The notes under the pieces are model-generated. The model made no database searches and was not told where the DNA came from. It saw only the letters and a list, made by a program, of their open reading frames with translations. Position numbers and translations under genes: made by a program. DNA of 19,247 bases from Bacillota bacterium (lineage in GTDB: Bacteria; Bacillota; Clostridia; Christensenellales; CAG-138): assembly GCA_023416175.1 (NCBI GenBank), contig JAEZIE010000186.1:1-19247 (forward strand). The letters run 5' to 3'. The stretch's first letter is position 1. The number at the start of each line of letters is the position of its first letter. This document shows positions 1-7,094 of the stretch, in pieces.

Positions 1-1133
1 GTAAAGCAGCGTACGCGCATCAGGCCGTGCAGCGCCCCGGAAAGCTCGTGGCGGTGGACAAGGCCAAGCTCCGCCAAACGCTCGGGCAGGTCGCGGTAGC
101 TGTAAATTTTGCGCTTATAGGTCAAAATCGCGCCAGGACAGTTCATGGGCTTTACCGCGTAATCCGCATCGTCAATCTTGGTGAAGTACATGTTGTTCTG
201 GTAATGGTCCCAGTGGCCGGACCTAAGCCATAGATCACGGTTTAGGATAATCGGCGTACGGATTTCCTTATACCCGCGCTTCTGGTGCTCAAAGCGCCAG
301 AAATCTTCGAGCCGGTTACGGATGACCATGCCGTTGGGGTAGAAGAACGGGAAGCCGGGGCCTTCATCGTGAATATCAAACAAATCAAGCTCGCGGCCCA
401 GCTTGCGATGGTCGCGCTTTTTTGCCTCTTCCATACGGAACAGGTACTCGTCAAGATCCGCCTTTTTCTCAAAGGCGGTGCCATAGATGCGCTGAAGCAT
501 CTTATTCTTCTCGCTGCCGCGCCAATAGGCCCCTGCCAGGCTCATCAGTTTCATGTTCTTGACTTTGCCGGTGCTCTGCATATGCGGGCCCGCGCACAGG
601 TCTACAAAGTCGCCTTGCTTATAAAAGCTGATGATGCTGTCCTCGGGGAGGTCGTTGATGAGTTCTACCTTGTATGGCTCCTTCTTTTCCTGCATATAGG
701 CGATGGCCTCCGTACGGGGGAGTTCAAAGCGCTCCACTTTGAAGTCCTCTTTGGAAATCCGCTCCATCTCTGCCTCAATCTTTGCCAGGTCGTCCGCGGA
801 GAAGGGCTCCGGTTTATCAAAGTCATAGTAGAACCCATTGTCGATCGCGGGGCCGATGGCAAGCGTCACATCCGGGAACAGGCGCTTTACAGCTTGGGCA
901 AGGATATGCGAGGCGGTGTGGCGGTAGCCCCAGCGGCCGCCTTCTTCATTCCAATCCAAAAACTTAATGGCGTGGTCGCCTTCAATGGGGCGGAAGGCAT
1001 CCGCAAGTTTGCCATCCAGTTCACATACAAGGGTCGCCTTTGCAAGACGGGGGCTGATATCCGATGCGATTTGCAGCGCCGTCGTACCGTTTGCGTATTC
1101 GCGTACGCTTCCGTCCGGGAACGTGATCTTCAT
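1..1133 (-). CDS. thrS: Threonyl-tRNA synthetase, N-terminal 377 residues (3' end outside window)
   Basis: ThrRS charges tRNA-Thr with threonine in the cytosol. The reverse strand gives 377 residues before the window edge. They start MKITFPDGSVREYANG, a TGS domain (about residues 1-60). The editing domain follows, with the Zn/hydrolysis motif HTASHILAQAV and the segment DLCAGPHMQSTG. The class II core begins near FYPNGMVIRNRLEDFW, with PMNCPG (the zinc-ligand cysteine) and the start of motif 2, HELSGALHGLMRVRCFT. The ATG at 1133 sits about 7 bases after GGAGGAG; an in-frame ATG at 1139 is too close to that site. A T-box leader and promoter lie directly upstream. The order ytxC then thrS on one strand matches Bacillus. 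The missing part should be the rest of the catalytic core and the anticodon-binding domain. Identity is near certain. Confidence 0.97.
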   Translation of the reverse strand, partial: MKITFPDGSVREYANGTTALQIASDISPRLAKATLVCELDGKLADAFRPIEGDHAIKFLDWNEEGGRWGYRHTASHILAQAVKRLFPDVTLAIGPAIDNGFYYDFDKPEPFSADDLAKIEAEMERISKEDFKVERFELPRTEAIAYMQEKKEPYKVELINDLPEDSIISFYKQGDFVDLCAGPHMQSTGKVKNMKLMSLAGAYWRGSEKNKMLQRIYGTAFEKKADLDEYLFRMEEAKKRDHRKLGRELDLFDIHDEGPGFPFFYPNGMVIRNRLEDFWRFEHQKRGYKEIRTPIILNRDLWLRSGHWDHYQNNMYFTKIDDADYAVKPMNCPGAILTYKRKIYSYRDLPERLAELGLVHRHELSGALHGLMRVRCF

Positions 1134-1172
1134 ATTCATTCTCCTCCTAAATAACGGTTTTCTTTCTGTTCA

Positions 1173-1391
1173 TAAAAAAAGCCCCTTGACAATTCTGTCA
1201 AGGGACGGGCTTAATTCCCGCGGTTCCACCCTAATTGTATAAAACCACTCGTATGGCGGATATCGGCGCTACCCGTTATGATCGTCTGGGTGGTCTTCCC
1301 GTCCAACAGGCAGGATGCGCTTGCAGCCTATAGCGCTTCCTCTCTGAATGCCCTAAGATAGGCGGTACTCTTCCAAAGTCATCTCATACTG
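1173..1391 (-). promoter_or_regulatory. T-box leader of thrS, threonine-responsive
   Basis: Read on the minus strand, the leader contains the hallmark T-box sequence GGGTGGAACCGCGGG (1218-1232), part of the antiterminator that pairs with the tRNA acceptor end. It is followed by a terminator hairpin CCCTTGACA-gaat-TGTCAAGGG (1183-1204) and a run of seven T (1174-1180). Stem I carries the conserved AGAGAGG element near 1343-1349. A specifier candidate ACC, a threonine codon followed by A, lies in GGGAAGACCA (1291-1300; ACC at 1292-1294). By the family's known mechanism, uncharged tRNA-Thr would stabilise the antiterminator and allow thrS transcription. The specifier position is my reading of the loop, not a computed fold. 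Confidence 0.93.
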
Positions 1392-1396
1392 TGTGT

Positions 1397-1425
1397 ATTA
1401 TATACCCGGTCTTTTGCATCGTCAA
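1397..1425 (-). promoter_or_regulatory. SigA-type promoter of thrS
   Basis: On the minus strand TTGACG (1420-1425) and TATAAT (1397-1402) are separated by exactly 17 bases. Transcription would start near 1390, at the beginning of the T-box leader. The promoter lies between ytxC and thrS, so thrS can be transcribed on its own. Confidence 0.85.
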
Positions 1426-1447
1426 CCAAAAGCAAAAGGGATTTCAG

Positions 1448-1470
1448 GAAAAACAGACGTTTCAAGCGTC
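1448..1470 (-). terminator. Weak terminator candidate after ytxC
   Basis: On the minus strand a short imperfect stem, GACGCTTGAAACGTC (1456-1470), is followed by TGTTTTTCC. The stem is only 4 perfect pairs plus two more across a mismatch, so it is a weak candidate. It lies 90 bases past the ytxC stop and just upstream of the thrS promoter. Confidence 0.35.
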
Positions 1471-1495
1471 GCAAGAGGGGGTTACCGAATACGAA

Positions 1496-1543
1496 GGGCT
1501 GTCTCGGTACGCCTTGGAATTTTACATTTTCGCAAGACAGCCC
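1496..1543. repeat. Inverted repeat between ytxC and the thrS promoter
   Basis: GGGCTGTCT (1496-1504) and AGACAGCCC (1535-1543) are perfect 9-base inverted arms around 30 bases. No T run follows directly on either strand, so a terminator role is not clear. It may be a small dispersed repeat or an RNA hairpin in the ytxC 3' untranslated region. Confidence 0.5.
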
Positions 1544-1560
1544 GAAATCCGACTAAATGG

Positions 1561-2295
1561 TTATCTCACAAATCGTACGCGCCCTGCAAACACGCGCGCC
1601 AGCATTTCCGTCAACTCCGAGCCATCCTCGCTCGAAAGGTCGTAAACCGTCAGGCGTTCGGGCGCCAAGTCCACCAGCATGCTGATCAGCCGGTCCGGGT
1701 CGGCAGCCGCATCGTAATCTATACGGGCGTCGCTCTCATCGGTCAATGTGCAGGAGCCGTCCGGGTGCAGCAAAAGAGAAACTTCCCGTACTCTCGTCGG
1801 CTTCACCTGTACAAACGCGCGCAGTACGCCCATCAGCTCCAGATATTCCTTTTCGAGCAGCAACTCTTCGGACGCGCTCTGCACGCAAAGCCGCCAGGAA
1901 TTCATGGTATCCGGCATGCGAAACCGCATATACCCTGAAAGATGCAGGCTTTCTTCTTCTTCAAGGAACGATTTTATAGCCCTGCGCACGGCGCCCGGGC
2001 GCTCCACTTTGCGCGCGCAGCGTATGGCGTCCGAAAGTACCGCCTGTTTTTCCACCAGTGTGAGCGGAAGGCGGTTGGTCAGCTTGGCAAGCTCATACTG
2101 GCAGAGGTCGCGGCACAAAAGAAGCGCAAGCGCAATGGAAAGCGCGTCCAATCCACCTGGATCGTCCAACTCCGCAATCACGCTTTGTCCATTGGGCGTA
2201 AGCGTGAAACTATGGGCAGTCTGGTTCAGCCTCCGTTCCAGCAGGCGTTTCACGTCTACTTCGTATTCTCCTATCTCAATCCTGCGCGTAAGCAC
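1561..2295 (-). CDS. ytxC: YtxC-family protein (putative sporulation-associated)
   Basis: 244 residues from a GTG start at 2295 placed 9 bases after AAGGAG. Reading on to an upstream start would pass through the ribosome binding site. The body is acidic and mostly helical, with no signal peptide or membrane segment. The middle has a leucine-rich helix (ALSIALALLLCRDLCQYELAKL) and the C-terminal third carries the segment LLHPDGSCTLTDESDARIDYD. Length, overall style and position directly upstream of thrS match YtxC of Bacillus (order dnaB-dnaI-ytxC-thrS). The biochemical function of the family is not established; annotation as sporulation-related comes from the family name, not from anything visible here. 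It is cytosolic by prediction. Confidence 0.75.
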   Translation of the reverse strand: MLTRRIEIGEYEVDVKRLLERRLNQTAHSFTLTPNGQSVIAELDDPGGLDALSIALALLLCRDLCQYELAKLTNRLPLTLVEKQAVLSDAIRCARKVERPGAVRRAIKSFLEEEESLHLSGYMRFRMPDTMNSWRLCVQSASEELLLEKEYLELMGVLRAFVQVKPTRVREVSLLLHPDGSCTLTDESDARIDYDAAADPDRLISMLVDLAPERLTVYDLSSEDGSELTEMLARVFAGRVRFVR

Positions 2296-2358
2296 ATGAT
2301 CACTCTCCTTGGCAGGCCGACACAATAAAAAGCACCGGCATACCCCATACTATGCGAA

Positions 2359-2418
2359 AAATAGAAAAAAAGATTCAGCCCGGTGGTTAGCGCCCATTTT
2401 GGGACGGGCGCTCCGGCT
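2359..2418 (-). terminator. Large hairpin with T-rich tail upstream of ytxC (terminator or leader)
   Basis: On the minus strand CAGCCGG-AGCGCCC (2406-2418) pairs with GGGCGCT (2389-2395) and then with CCGGGCTG (2375-2382, one bulged base). AATCTTTTTTTCTATTTTT follows. This gives a terminator-like structure about 65 bases before the ytxC start. The nearest upstream gene (tag) already has its own terminator at 2553-2583, so this could instead act as an attenuator for ytxC. No promoter was recognised with confidence in 2420-2550. Confidence 0.55.
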
Positions 2419-2419
2419 G

Positions 2420-2552
2420 TTTCTCGGTTCTAGTATGGCTCGGAGCAAATTCGCTTATTGAAGGGCGTACACAGCAAATGTTGACATGGCGTGCGCTTCC
2501 AGTTTTCTCGGTCGCTGACAAAATCCTTTGGACGATAGTGCGTAGCTTGTGA
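2420..2552. other. Intergenic stretch, nothing recognised
   Basis: This is part of the roughly 320-base gap between tag and ytxC. No open frame with a ribosome binding site, tRNA or clear SigA promoter is visible on either strand. A ytxC promoter is expected here or just downstream but I could not pick one out. Confidence 0.4.
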
Positions 2553-2583
2553 GAAAAATAAGACGCAGCCGAAACTGCGTCTT
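2553..2583 (-). terminator. Terminator of the DUF368-tag operon
   Basis: On the minus strand the perfect stem AAGACGCAG-tttcgg-CTGCGTCTT (2560-2583) is followed by ATTTTT. It lies 30 bases after the tag stop codon and closes the four-gene operon. Confidence 0.9.
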
Positions 2584-2613
2584 AAGTCTTAATAGAATAA
2601 AATTTGAAAAAGC

Positions 2614-3183
2614 CTATTGCAGCGCCATGCATTCCTCTTTACGGAAGCAGAAGTTCGTGTGGTCATTTACGATGCCGGTGGCCTGCAGGTGCGCATACGC
2701 GATGGTGGAACCGAAGAAGCGCATGCCGCGCTTTTTTAAATCCTTGCTTACCGTATCGGAGAGCTCAGTGGTTGCGGGCACATCCTTGAGCGAGACGTAG
2801 TTGCCCACAACGGGTTTTCCGCCGACAAAGCCCCAAATGTAGTTGTCAAAGCTTCCGAACTCCCGCTGGATGTCCAAAAACACCCGCGCGTTCGTAATGG
2901 AAGATTCAATCTTTTTGCGGTTGCGGATGATTCCTGCATCCTGGAGCAAAGCTTCCACCTTGGCTTCGTCATACCGGGCAACCTTCTCTGGGTCGAAGCC
3001 GTCATACGCTTTGCGGTAGTTTTCCCGCTTTTTGAGTATGGTGTACCAATTTAACCCCGCTTGGGCGGATTCGAGCACGAGAAACTCAAAATGCTTCCGT
3101 TCGTCGTGTACGGGTACGCCCCATTCCTCGTCATGGTATCGGATATACGGTTCGTCCGTTGTGCACCAATCGCAGCGCTGCAT
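2614..3183 (-). CDS. tag: DNA-3-methyladenine glycosylase I
   Basis: Tag removes 3-methyladenine from alkylated DNA as the first step of base excision repair. The 189-residue protein begins MQRCDWCTTDEPYIRYHDEEW and aligns by eye with E. coli Tag along its whole length. The zinc-snap ligands Cys4, His17, His175 and Cys179 are all in place (NDHTNFC at the end), as is Glu38 in the ESAQAGLNW segment. The helix-hairpin region has LLQDAGIIRNRKKIESSI. I chose the ATG at 3183, which gives the family length and follows a GGGGG tract. A longer in-frame start at 3255 overlaps the ppiB stop (TAATG) but adds 24 residues foreign to the family. It is the last gene of the DUF368-thioesterase-ppiB-tag operon. 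Confidence 0.95.
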   Translation of the reverse strand: MQRCDWCTTDEPYIRYHDEEWGVPVHDERKHFEFLVLESAQAGLNWYTILKKRENYRKAYDGFDPEKVARYDEAKVEALLQDAGIIRNRKKIESSITNARVFLDIQREFGSFDNYIWGFVGGKPVVGNYVSLKDVPATTELSDTVSKDLKKRGMRFFGSTIAYAHLQATGIVNDHTNFCFRKEECMALQ

Positions 3184-3209
3184 GGCATATACCCCCGTTC
3201 TTTTGTATA

Positions 3210-3247
3210 AACGCGGAGCCGCGTTGCTTAAAAACAGAAGCGGCTCC
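3210..3247 (-). promoter_or_regulatory. Overlapping hairpins between ppiB and tag
   Basis: GGAGCCGC (3240-3247 on the minus strand) can pair with GCGGCTCC (3215-3222). The alternative AACGCGG/CCGCGTT palindrome at 3210-3225 uses the same bases. Such competing stems in a 70-base operon gap could tune tag expression or mark RNA processing. No T run of terminator type follows. Confidence 0.35.
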
Positions 3248-3254
3248 AAATCCA

Positions 3255-3758
3255 TTACACTTTTTCTGGTTCGGTGATTTCGCCTTCGTCCACAAGCTCT
3301 ATGGATTTGATACGCATTTCGCTCTTGGGACGGTCCCGCATATCCGTGGGGGTGGATGCGATTTCATCGACCACCTCGATCCCGCTCGTCACTTTGCCAA
3401 ACGCGGCGTACTGTCCGTCCAGATGCGGGGAATCCTTGTGCATGATAAAAAACTGCGAGCCCGCTGAGTTCGGGTTGCCGGCGCGCGCCATGGAGATCAC
3501 ACCGCGCGAATGCCTAAGCGGGTTCTTATGACCGTTACTGGCGAACTCGCCTTTGATGCCGTAGCCTGGGCCGCCCATGCCGGTGCCTTCAGGGCAGCCG
3601 CCCTGAATCATAAAGCCCGGGATGACGCGGTGGAAGATGAGCCCATTGTAAAAGCCTTTGTCCGCAAGGTATAAAAAGTTCTTTACCGTGTTGGGGGCAG
3701 CCGCCCGGTCCAGTTCGAGTTCAATCCTGCCGCCATTTTCCATTGAGATGATGACCAT
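3255..3758 (-). CDS. ppiB: Cyclophilin-type peptidyl-prolyl cis-trans isomerase
   Basis: Cyclophilins speed up cis-trans isomerisation at proline bonds during folding. The 167-residue protein is a single cyclophilin domain without signal peptide, so it is probably cytosolic. Family motifs are the catalytic FHRVIPGFMIQGG stretch, GYGIKGEF, RGVISMARAGNPNSAGSQFFI and the LDGQYAAFGKV stretch. The position that is Trp in human CypA (cyclosporin contact) is Tyr here, as in many bacterial members. ATG at 3758 follows AGGAGG with 6 bases between. That site overlaps the thioesterase stop codon, so the two genes are likely translationally linked. The C-terminal tail VDEGEITEPEKV is acidic. Confidence 0.95.
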   Translation of the reverse strand: MVIISMENGGRIELELDRAAAPNTVKNFLYLADKGFYNGLIFHRVIPGFMIQGGCPEGTGMGGPGYGIKGEFASNGHKNPLRHSRGVISMARAGNPNSAGSQFFIMHKDSPHLDGQYAAFGKVTSGIEVVDEIASTPTDMRDRPKSEMRIKSIELVDEGEITEPEKV

Positions 3759-3768
3759 AAAGTTCCTC

Positions 3769-4521
3769 CTAATCTAGTTGAACAGGGAGCCATTCCCCCT
3801 GGGCTTCAAATACTGCGTGCCGGTCCGCCCGATCGACTCCCTGCACCTCAAACGCATTGCCGTCCCGGTAAAGAATTAGCTGCACCTGCTCGCTGGGAAT
3901 GGCTTCGGCCAAATAGCCGATGGAAAACGAATGAAGGCGGAAATTTCTGTGGTGCTCCAGCGGGAATAAATCCATGACCCAGCTCACATAGTTGGCGTTA
4001 TTCATGTGGCCGTTGACATCGATATCGCTGTAGAGCGGGGCACGGCATGTGACGACGGGCGCGCCTTCTTTTCTCAGGCGTAGCTTTCCCGGCTCGGGCA
4101 GTTCGGATGTGAGGGGAGCTACGGGAGGAAACGCGAGCGGGGATTTTCCCGGCGGCACGATACGGCGCGAGGAAAGATCCACCAATGTCCACGCCGTGGA
4201 AGCGGAGCCAATGAGCATCCCGTTTTCGTCCTGTATACGGAAGTAGCGGGGGAACGTGATCTTATTCGGTTCCCCGTACCAGGTGGTGACATGGATGGTG
4301 TCCCGGTAGCTGGGCGTGCGGTGGATGATGGTCTGTGCCCTTGCGATCATCCAGACATACCCAAGTTGATCAACAAGCGTTTCTCGGGAAAACCCAAGTT
4401 CGGCGGAATGTTCCCCTGCGCTTTCCTGCATCAGGCGGAACATTGCGTTGGGCCGCCACAAGCCATAAGCGTCCACATCGTTGGTGAGCAGCGTACACGA
4501 AAGCGTATGGCTAGCGCTCAT
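3769..4521 (-). CDS. Acyl-ACP thioesterase (FatA/FatB-like)
   Basis: 250 residues with the two tandem hotdog halves of the acyl-ACP thioesterase family, which hydrolyse acyl-ACP to release free fatty acids and end chain elongation. The first half has the typical opening ...DAYGLWRPNAMFRLMQESAG and a substrate-domain block TWYGEPNKITFPRYF. The second half contains DIDVNGHMNNANYVSW (from residue 166), holding the Asp/Asn/His positions (D168, N170, H172) that form the active site in plant and bacterial homologues. There is no signal peptide, so it is cytosolic. The start overlaps the end of the DUF368 gene by 11 bases and a G-rich site lies within that gene's 3' end. The chain-length specificity cannot be read from the sequence. 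Confidence 0.9.
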   Translation of the reverse strand: MSASHTLSCTLLTNDVDAYGLWRPNAMFRLMQESAGEHSAELGFSRETLVDQLGYVWMIARAQTIIHRTPSYRDTIHVTTWYGEPNKITFPRYFRIQDENGMLIGSASTAWTLVDLSSRRIVPPGKSPLAFPPVAPLTSELPEPGKLRLRKEGAPVVTCRAPLYSDIDVNGHMNNANYVSWVMDLFPLEHHRNFRLHSFSIGYLAEAIPSEQVQLILYRDGNAFEVQGVDRADRHAVFEAQGEWLPVQLD

Positions 4522-5374
4522 CGCTCCTGCCCCCCAACATCATGGCAAGCAGGAAGCCTGCGGCAATGAACAATATGCCCGAAAGTAGCGTGCCCAAATC
4601 CGCCTGAATGAACCGCTGCTGGTAGAACACCGTAAAGGGAGAGGCAAGCACGAGGCCAATGATGCCGTAGTAGGTGGAAAGAGGATACCGCCTCAACAGC
4701 ACGCGCACCACCCGCGCCATGAATATGATGCCGATGACAACACCCACCGTGAAGGGGATGAGTATGATCGCATTTTCAAGCAGCATGGGGAGGTTCAGCC
4801 GGAGCAATGCCCCTGTAAACCCGTTGACATACTGCAGCATCGGCTCAAAATAGCCAAGCAAAATCAGCAGCATCGAACCGCTTAAGCCTGGCACCGTCAT
4901 GGTGGCGGCGGAGACAAAGCCAAGCCCTAGCGCGAGTATGGCGTGGGGTGCTGTGGGGTTTAACGTAAACGCGCTTCCGGATTGCTGGCTGATGACAGTC
5001 AAAGTGATAATGAGAGCGGCGGTGCCCAGCATCAGCAGCAAATGGGTCAGGCGAAAGGGAGTTCCCTTAACTTTCTTTAAAAGCATCGGCAGCGCGCCCA
5101 CGATCATGCCGACAAACGCGCAGGCTGTTTGCAGTGGAAAGGTATCAAACATCAGCTCAATAAAATAGGAAAAGACGCCAACGCCTATGAGTACGCCGAT
5201 ACCGTAAGGCAGCAGCACGCGGCCGTGTTTCCACGCGCCCTTGCCTGCCGAAAAGAAATCGATAATCTGGGTATAAATGCCCATGGACATTGCCATGGAA
5301 CCGCCGCTTACGCCGGGGATCACGACTGCGATGCCGATCAGCGCCCCTTTGAGCAGCTTGAGCAAAAACCGCAT
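4511..5374 (-). CDS. DUF368 membrane protein, undecaprenyl-phosphate translocase family (PopT-like)
   Basis: 287 residues with about 8 hydrophobic spans. The family signature occurs twice in inverted-repeat fashion: IPGVSGGSMA (about residues 19-28) and VPGLSGSMLL (161-170). DUF368 proteins (PopT in published work) have been implicated in returning undecaprenyl phosphate, the lipid carrier of wall polymer synthesis, to the inner leaflet. I infer the same role here from family membership. It is the first gene of the minus-strand operon, with AAAGGAGC 9 bases before the ATG and a promoter at 5410-5439. Length matches the family (about 270-300). A DedA-family carrier would be the usual functional alternative elsewhere in the genome. 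Confidence 0.9.
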   Translation of the reverse strand: MRFLLKLLKGALIGIAVVIPGVSGGSMAMSMGIYTQIIDFFSAGKGAWKHGRVLLPYGIGVLIGVGVFSYFIELMFDTFPLQTACAFVGMIVGALPMLLKKVKGTPFRLTHLLLMLGTAALIITLTVISQQSGSAFTLNPTAPHAILALGLGFVSAATMTVPGLSGSMLLILLGYFEPMLQYVNGFTGALLRLNLPMLLENAIILIPFTVGVVIGIIFMARVVRVLLRRYPLSTYYGIIGLVLASPFTVFYQQRFIQADLGTLLSGILFIAAGFLLAMMLGGRSDER

Positions 5375-5409
5375 GTATTGCGCTCCTTTGAAGAGTTGCT
5401 TCCGCTATG

Positions 5410-5439
5410 ATTGTACCCCCCTGCAACATTATATGTCAA
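5410..5439 (-). promoter_or_regulatory. SigA-type promoter of the DUF368 operon
   Basis: On the minus strand TTGACA (5434-5439) and TACAAT (5410-5415) are 18 bases apart. They lie about 36 bases upstream of the DUF368 start codon. Confidence 0.8.
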
Positions 5440-5518
5440 TGCGCCGGGCATGCCGCCATAATTAGAACCATGTCAAAATTGGTACATGATTTTCCATAAA
5501 ATCACCGTATTTGCTCGC

Positions 5519-5546
5519 TTGCCTGTTCAAAATTGTTGTGTATAAC
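5519..5546 (+). promoter_or_regulatory. Possible promoter of the HtrA-like protease gene
   Basis: TTGCCT (5519-5524) and TATAAC (5541-5546) are spaced 16 bases. Two small inverted repeats lie just upstream: CATGT/ACATG (5469-5488) and GATTTT-ccat-AAAATC (5488-5503). These could be regulator sites, since htrA genes in Bacillus are under two-component control. This is suggestive only. Confidence 0.4.
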
Positions 5547-5582
5547 AATAGCATAACATCCACAAGCTTAAAGGAGGCTGGA

Positions 5583-6842
5583 ATGATGGATAACCAATAT
5601 TGGTATGAGGAACAAAAACAGCAGCATTTCAGCGATGCAGATAAAAAGCAACGCGGCAAAAGGGTTTCAGTAACCACGTTGGTCATCTGCATGCTGATTA
5701 CTGCGCTTTTAGGCGGTGCGGTAGGCGGGCAGATGGTAAAGAGCGGGAATGCCGCCCAATATGCAGAGGCTACGCCTGCACCTGCCGCTGCAGGAGTCGT
5801 TCCTAGCAATCTAGAAGAGGGCAGCGAGCCCGCCAGCAGTATGGCGGCACAGGTCACGGCGGGCGGGACCTACACCAAGGCGCAGATTGTGCAGCTTGCG
5901 GCGCCCTCTATCGTCGGAATCGACGTGCAAGGCACACAGACGGATTGGTATGGTCGCAGCGAAGCCACGATGGGCAGCGGCAGCGGCATTATCATATCTG
6001 CGGACGGCTATATCATTACCAACAACCATGTGATCGACGGCGCAAAGAATATTAAGGTATATTTGGCCGACGATACCGGATATGACGCGACACTCATCGG
6101 CTCCGATCAGAAGACCGACCTCGCCGTCATCAAAATTGAGGCGACGGGTTTGACTCCTGTGACGATGGGTGACTCGGATTCTTTGGTCGTAGGCGAGGAC
6201 GTCGTTGCTATCGGCAACCCGCTAGGCGAGTTAAGGGGGACGGCGACGAGCGGCATGGTAAGCGCGCTCTCCCGCACCATCACGATTGAAAACCAGGAGA
6301 TGACGCTATTGCAGACGGACGCGGCCATCAACCCCGGAAATTCGGGAGGCGGGCTGTTCAACGCGAAGGGGCAGCTCATCGGCATCATTAACGCGAAGGT
6401 CGCTTCTTCCGCTACGGAAGGTCTTGGGTTTGCAATCCCCGTCAACGACGCGAAGGCCGTAATTTCGGACCTGATTGATCTAGGTTACGTCAGCGGGCGC
6501 GCCTACCTTGGCGTATACACGCAGAACGTGGCCTTGCAGCCAAACGGCGCGGATGGGCGCGGCAGCGGGGACCTGTTCGGAATATTCGAGTTCGGCCCAG
6601 GTCAGAATGTAGAGACCCGCGTGCAGGTGGCTGAAATTGTGAAAGGAAGCGCCGCGGAAAGCGCGGGCATACAGGCCCGGGATCTGATACTTGGTGTCAA
6701 CGATCAGGAAATTTCCACCGGAACTGAGCTTGCGGCGGCAATCAGTGAATATAAAGCCGGAGATACGGCAACAATAAAGGTACAACGGGACGGCCAAGAA
6801 ATTTCCCTGACCGTAACGTTCGGGGAATACGTTCCCGAGTAA
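5583..6842 (+). CDS. HtrA/DegP-like membrane-anchored serine protease with PDZ domain
   Basis: A 419-residue S1C-family protease that would degrade or refold damaged proteins outside the membrane. A cytoplasmic N-terminus (about 28 residues, charged) is followed by one membrane span (VSVTTLVICMLITALLGGAV, from residue 28) and a low-complexity linker. The trypsin-like domain carries the full triad: His149 (ITNNHVIDGA), Asp179 (TDLAVIKIE) and Ser254 (NPGNSGGGLF). A single PDZ domain fills about residues 305-415, with the usual EIVKGSAAESAGIQARDLIL. The ATG at 5583 follows AAGGAGG by 5 bases; ATG 5586 is equally possible. The gene is divergent from the DUF368 operon and has its own terminator, so it is monocistronic. 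It resembles HtrA/HtrB/YyxA of Bacillus; which paralogue is not decidable. Confidence 0.95.
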   Translation: MMDNQYWYEEQKQQHFSDADKKQRGKRVSVTTLVICMLITALLGGAVGGQMVKSGNAAQYAEATPAPAAAGVVPSNLEEGSEPASSMAAQVTAGGTYTKAQIVQLAAPSIVGIDVQGTQTDWYGRSEATMGSGSGIIISADGYIITNNHVIDGAKNIKVYLADDTGYDATLIGSDQKTDLAVIKIEATGLTPVTMGDSDSLVVGEDVVAIGNPLGELRGTATSGMVSALSRTITIENQEMTLLQTDAAINPGNSGGGLFNAKGQLIGIINAKVASSATEGLGFAIPVNDAKAVISDLIDLGYVSGRAYLGVYTQNVALQPNGADGRGSGDLFGIFEFGPGQNVETRVQVAEIVKGSAAESAGIQARDLILGVNDQEISTGTELAAAISEYKAGDTATIKVQRDGQEISLTVTFGEYVPE

Positions 6843-6892
6843 GGTCATAACGCCGTGTGAGGCGATGACATACCCCCAACCATCCTTAGAAA

Positions 6893-6930
6893 GGCAGCGT
6901 CCGGCTCCCCCCGGGCGCTGCCGCCTTTTT
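6893..6930 (+). terminator. Terminator of the HtrA-like gene
   Basis: The stem GGCAGCG-t-CCGG / CCGG-g-CGCTGCC (6893-6922, one G-U pair) has a CTCCCC loop and is followed by GCCTTTTT. It lies 50 bases after the stop codon. Confidence 0.9.
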
Positions 6931-6935
6931 GGGTT

Positions 6936-7094
6936 GCAAAAGTGGCATACGCCACTTTTGCGAGTCTTTACCTGAAAGGATTACTTCCTTTCAGGTAAAG
7001 GGCTTTTCTCACGGCCGCCTAAAAACGCTGCGGCGTTTTCCGGGCGGCGTCCGTGCAAGGTGTCAAAGCTGACGCACGTGTCGTCAGCTTTGAC
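6936..7094. repeat. Row of four near-perfect hairpins between convergent genes
   Basis: Four inverted repeats follow each other within 160 bases. H1: GCAAAAGTGGC/GCCACTTTTGC (6936-6961, 11 pairs, 4-base loop). H2: CTTTACCTGAAAGGA/TCCTTTCAGGTAAAG (6966-7000, 15 pairs, 5-base loop). H3: GCCGCC/GGCGGC (7014-7019, 7043-7048) enclosing AAAACGC-tgcg-GCGTTTT. H4: GTCAAAGCTGACG/CGTCAGCTTTGAC (7062-7094, 13 pairs, 7-base loop). The arms have unrelated sequences, so this is not a direct-repeat array. H4 runs into the 3' end of the GNAT gene and supplies its last codons and stop. The whole may be a mobile structured repeat or a multi-hairpin RNA. Confidence 0.85.

Noticed and set aside
285..1154. Long open frame on the plus strand
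   Set aside because: It lies antisense to thrS, whose domains and motifs are unmistakable on the minus strand.
6936..7094. CRISPR array
   Set aside because: The hairpin arms are not direct repeats of one another and there is no regular spacer pattern.
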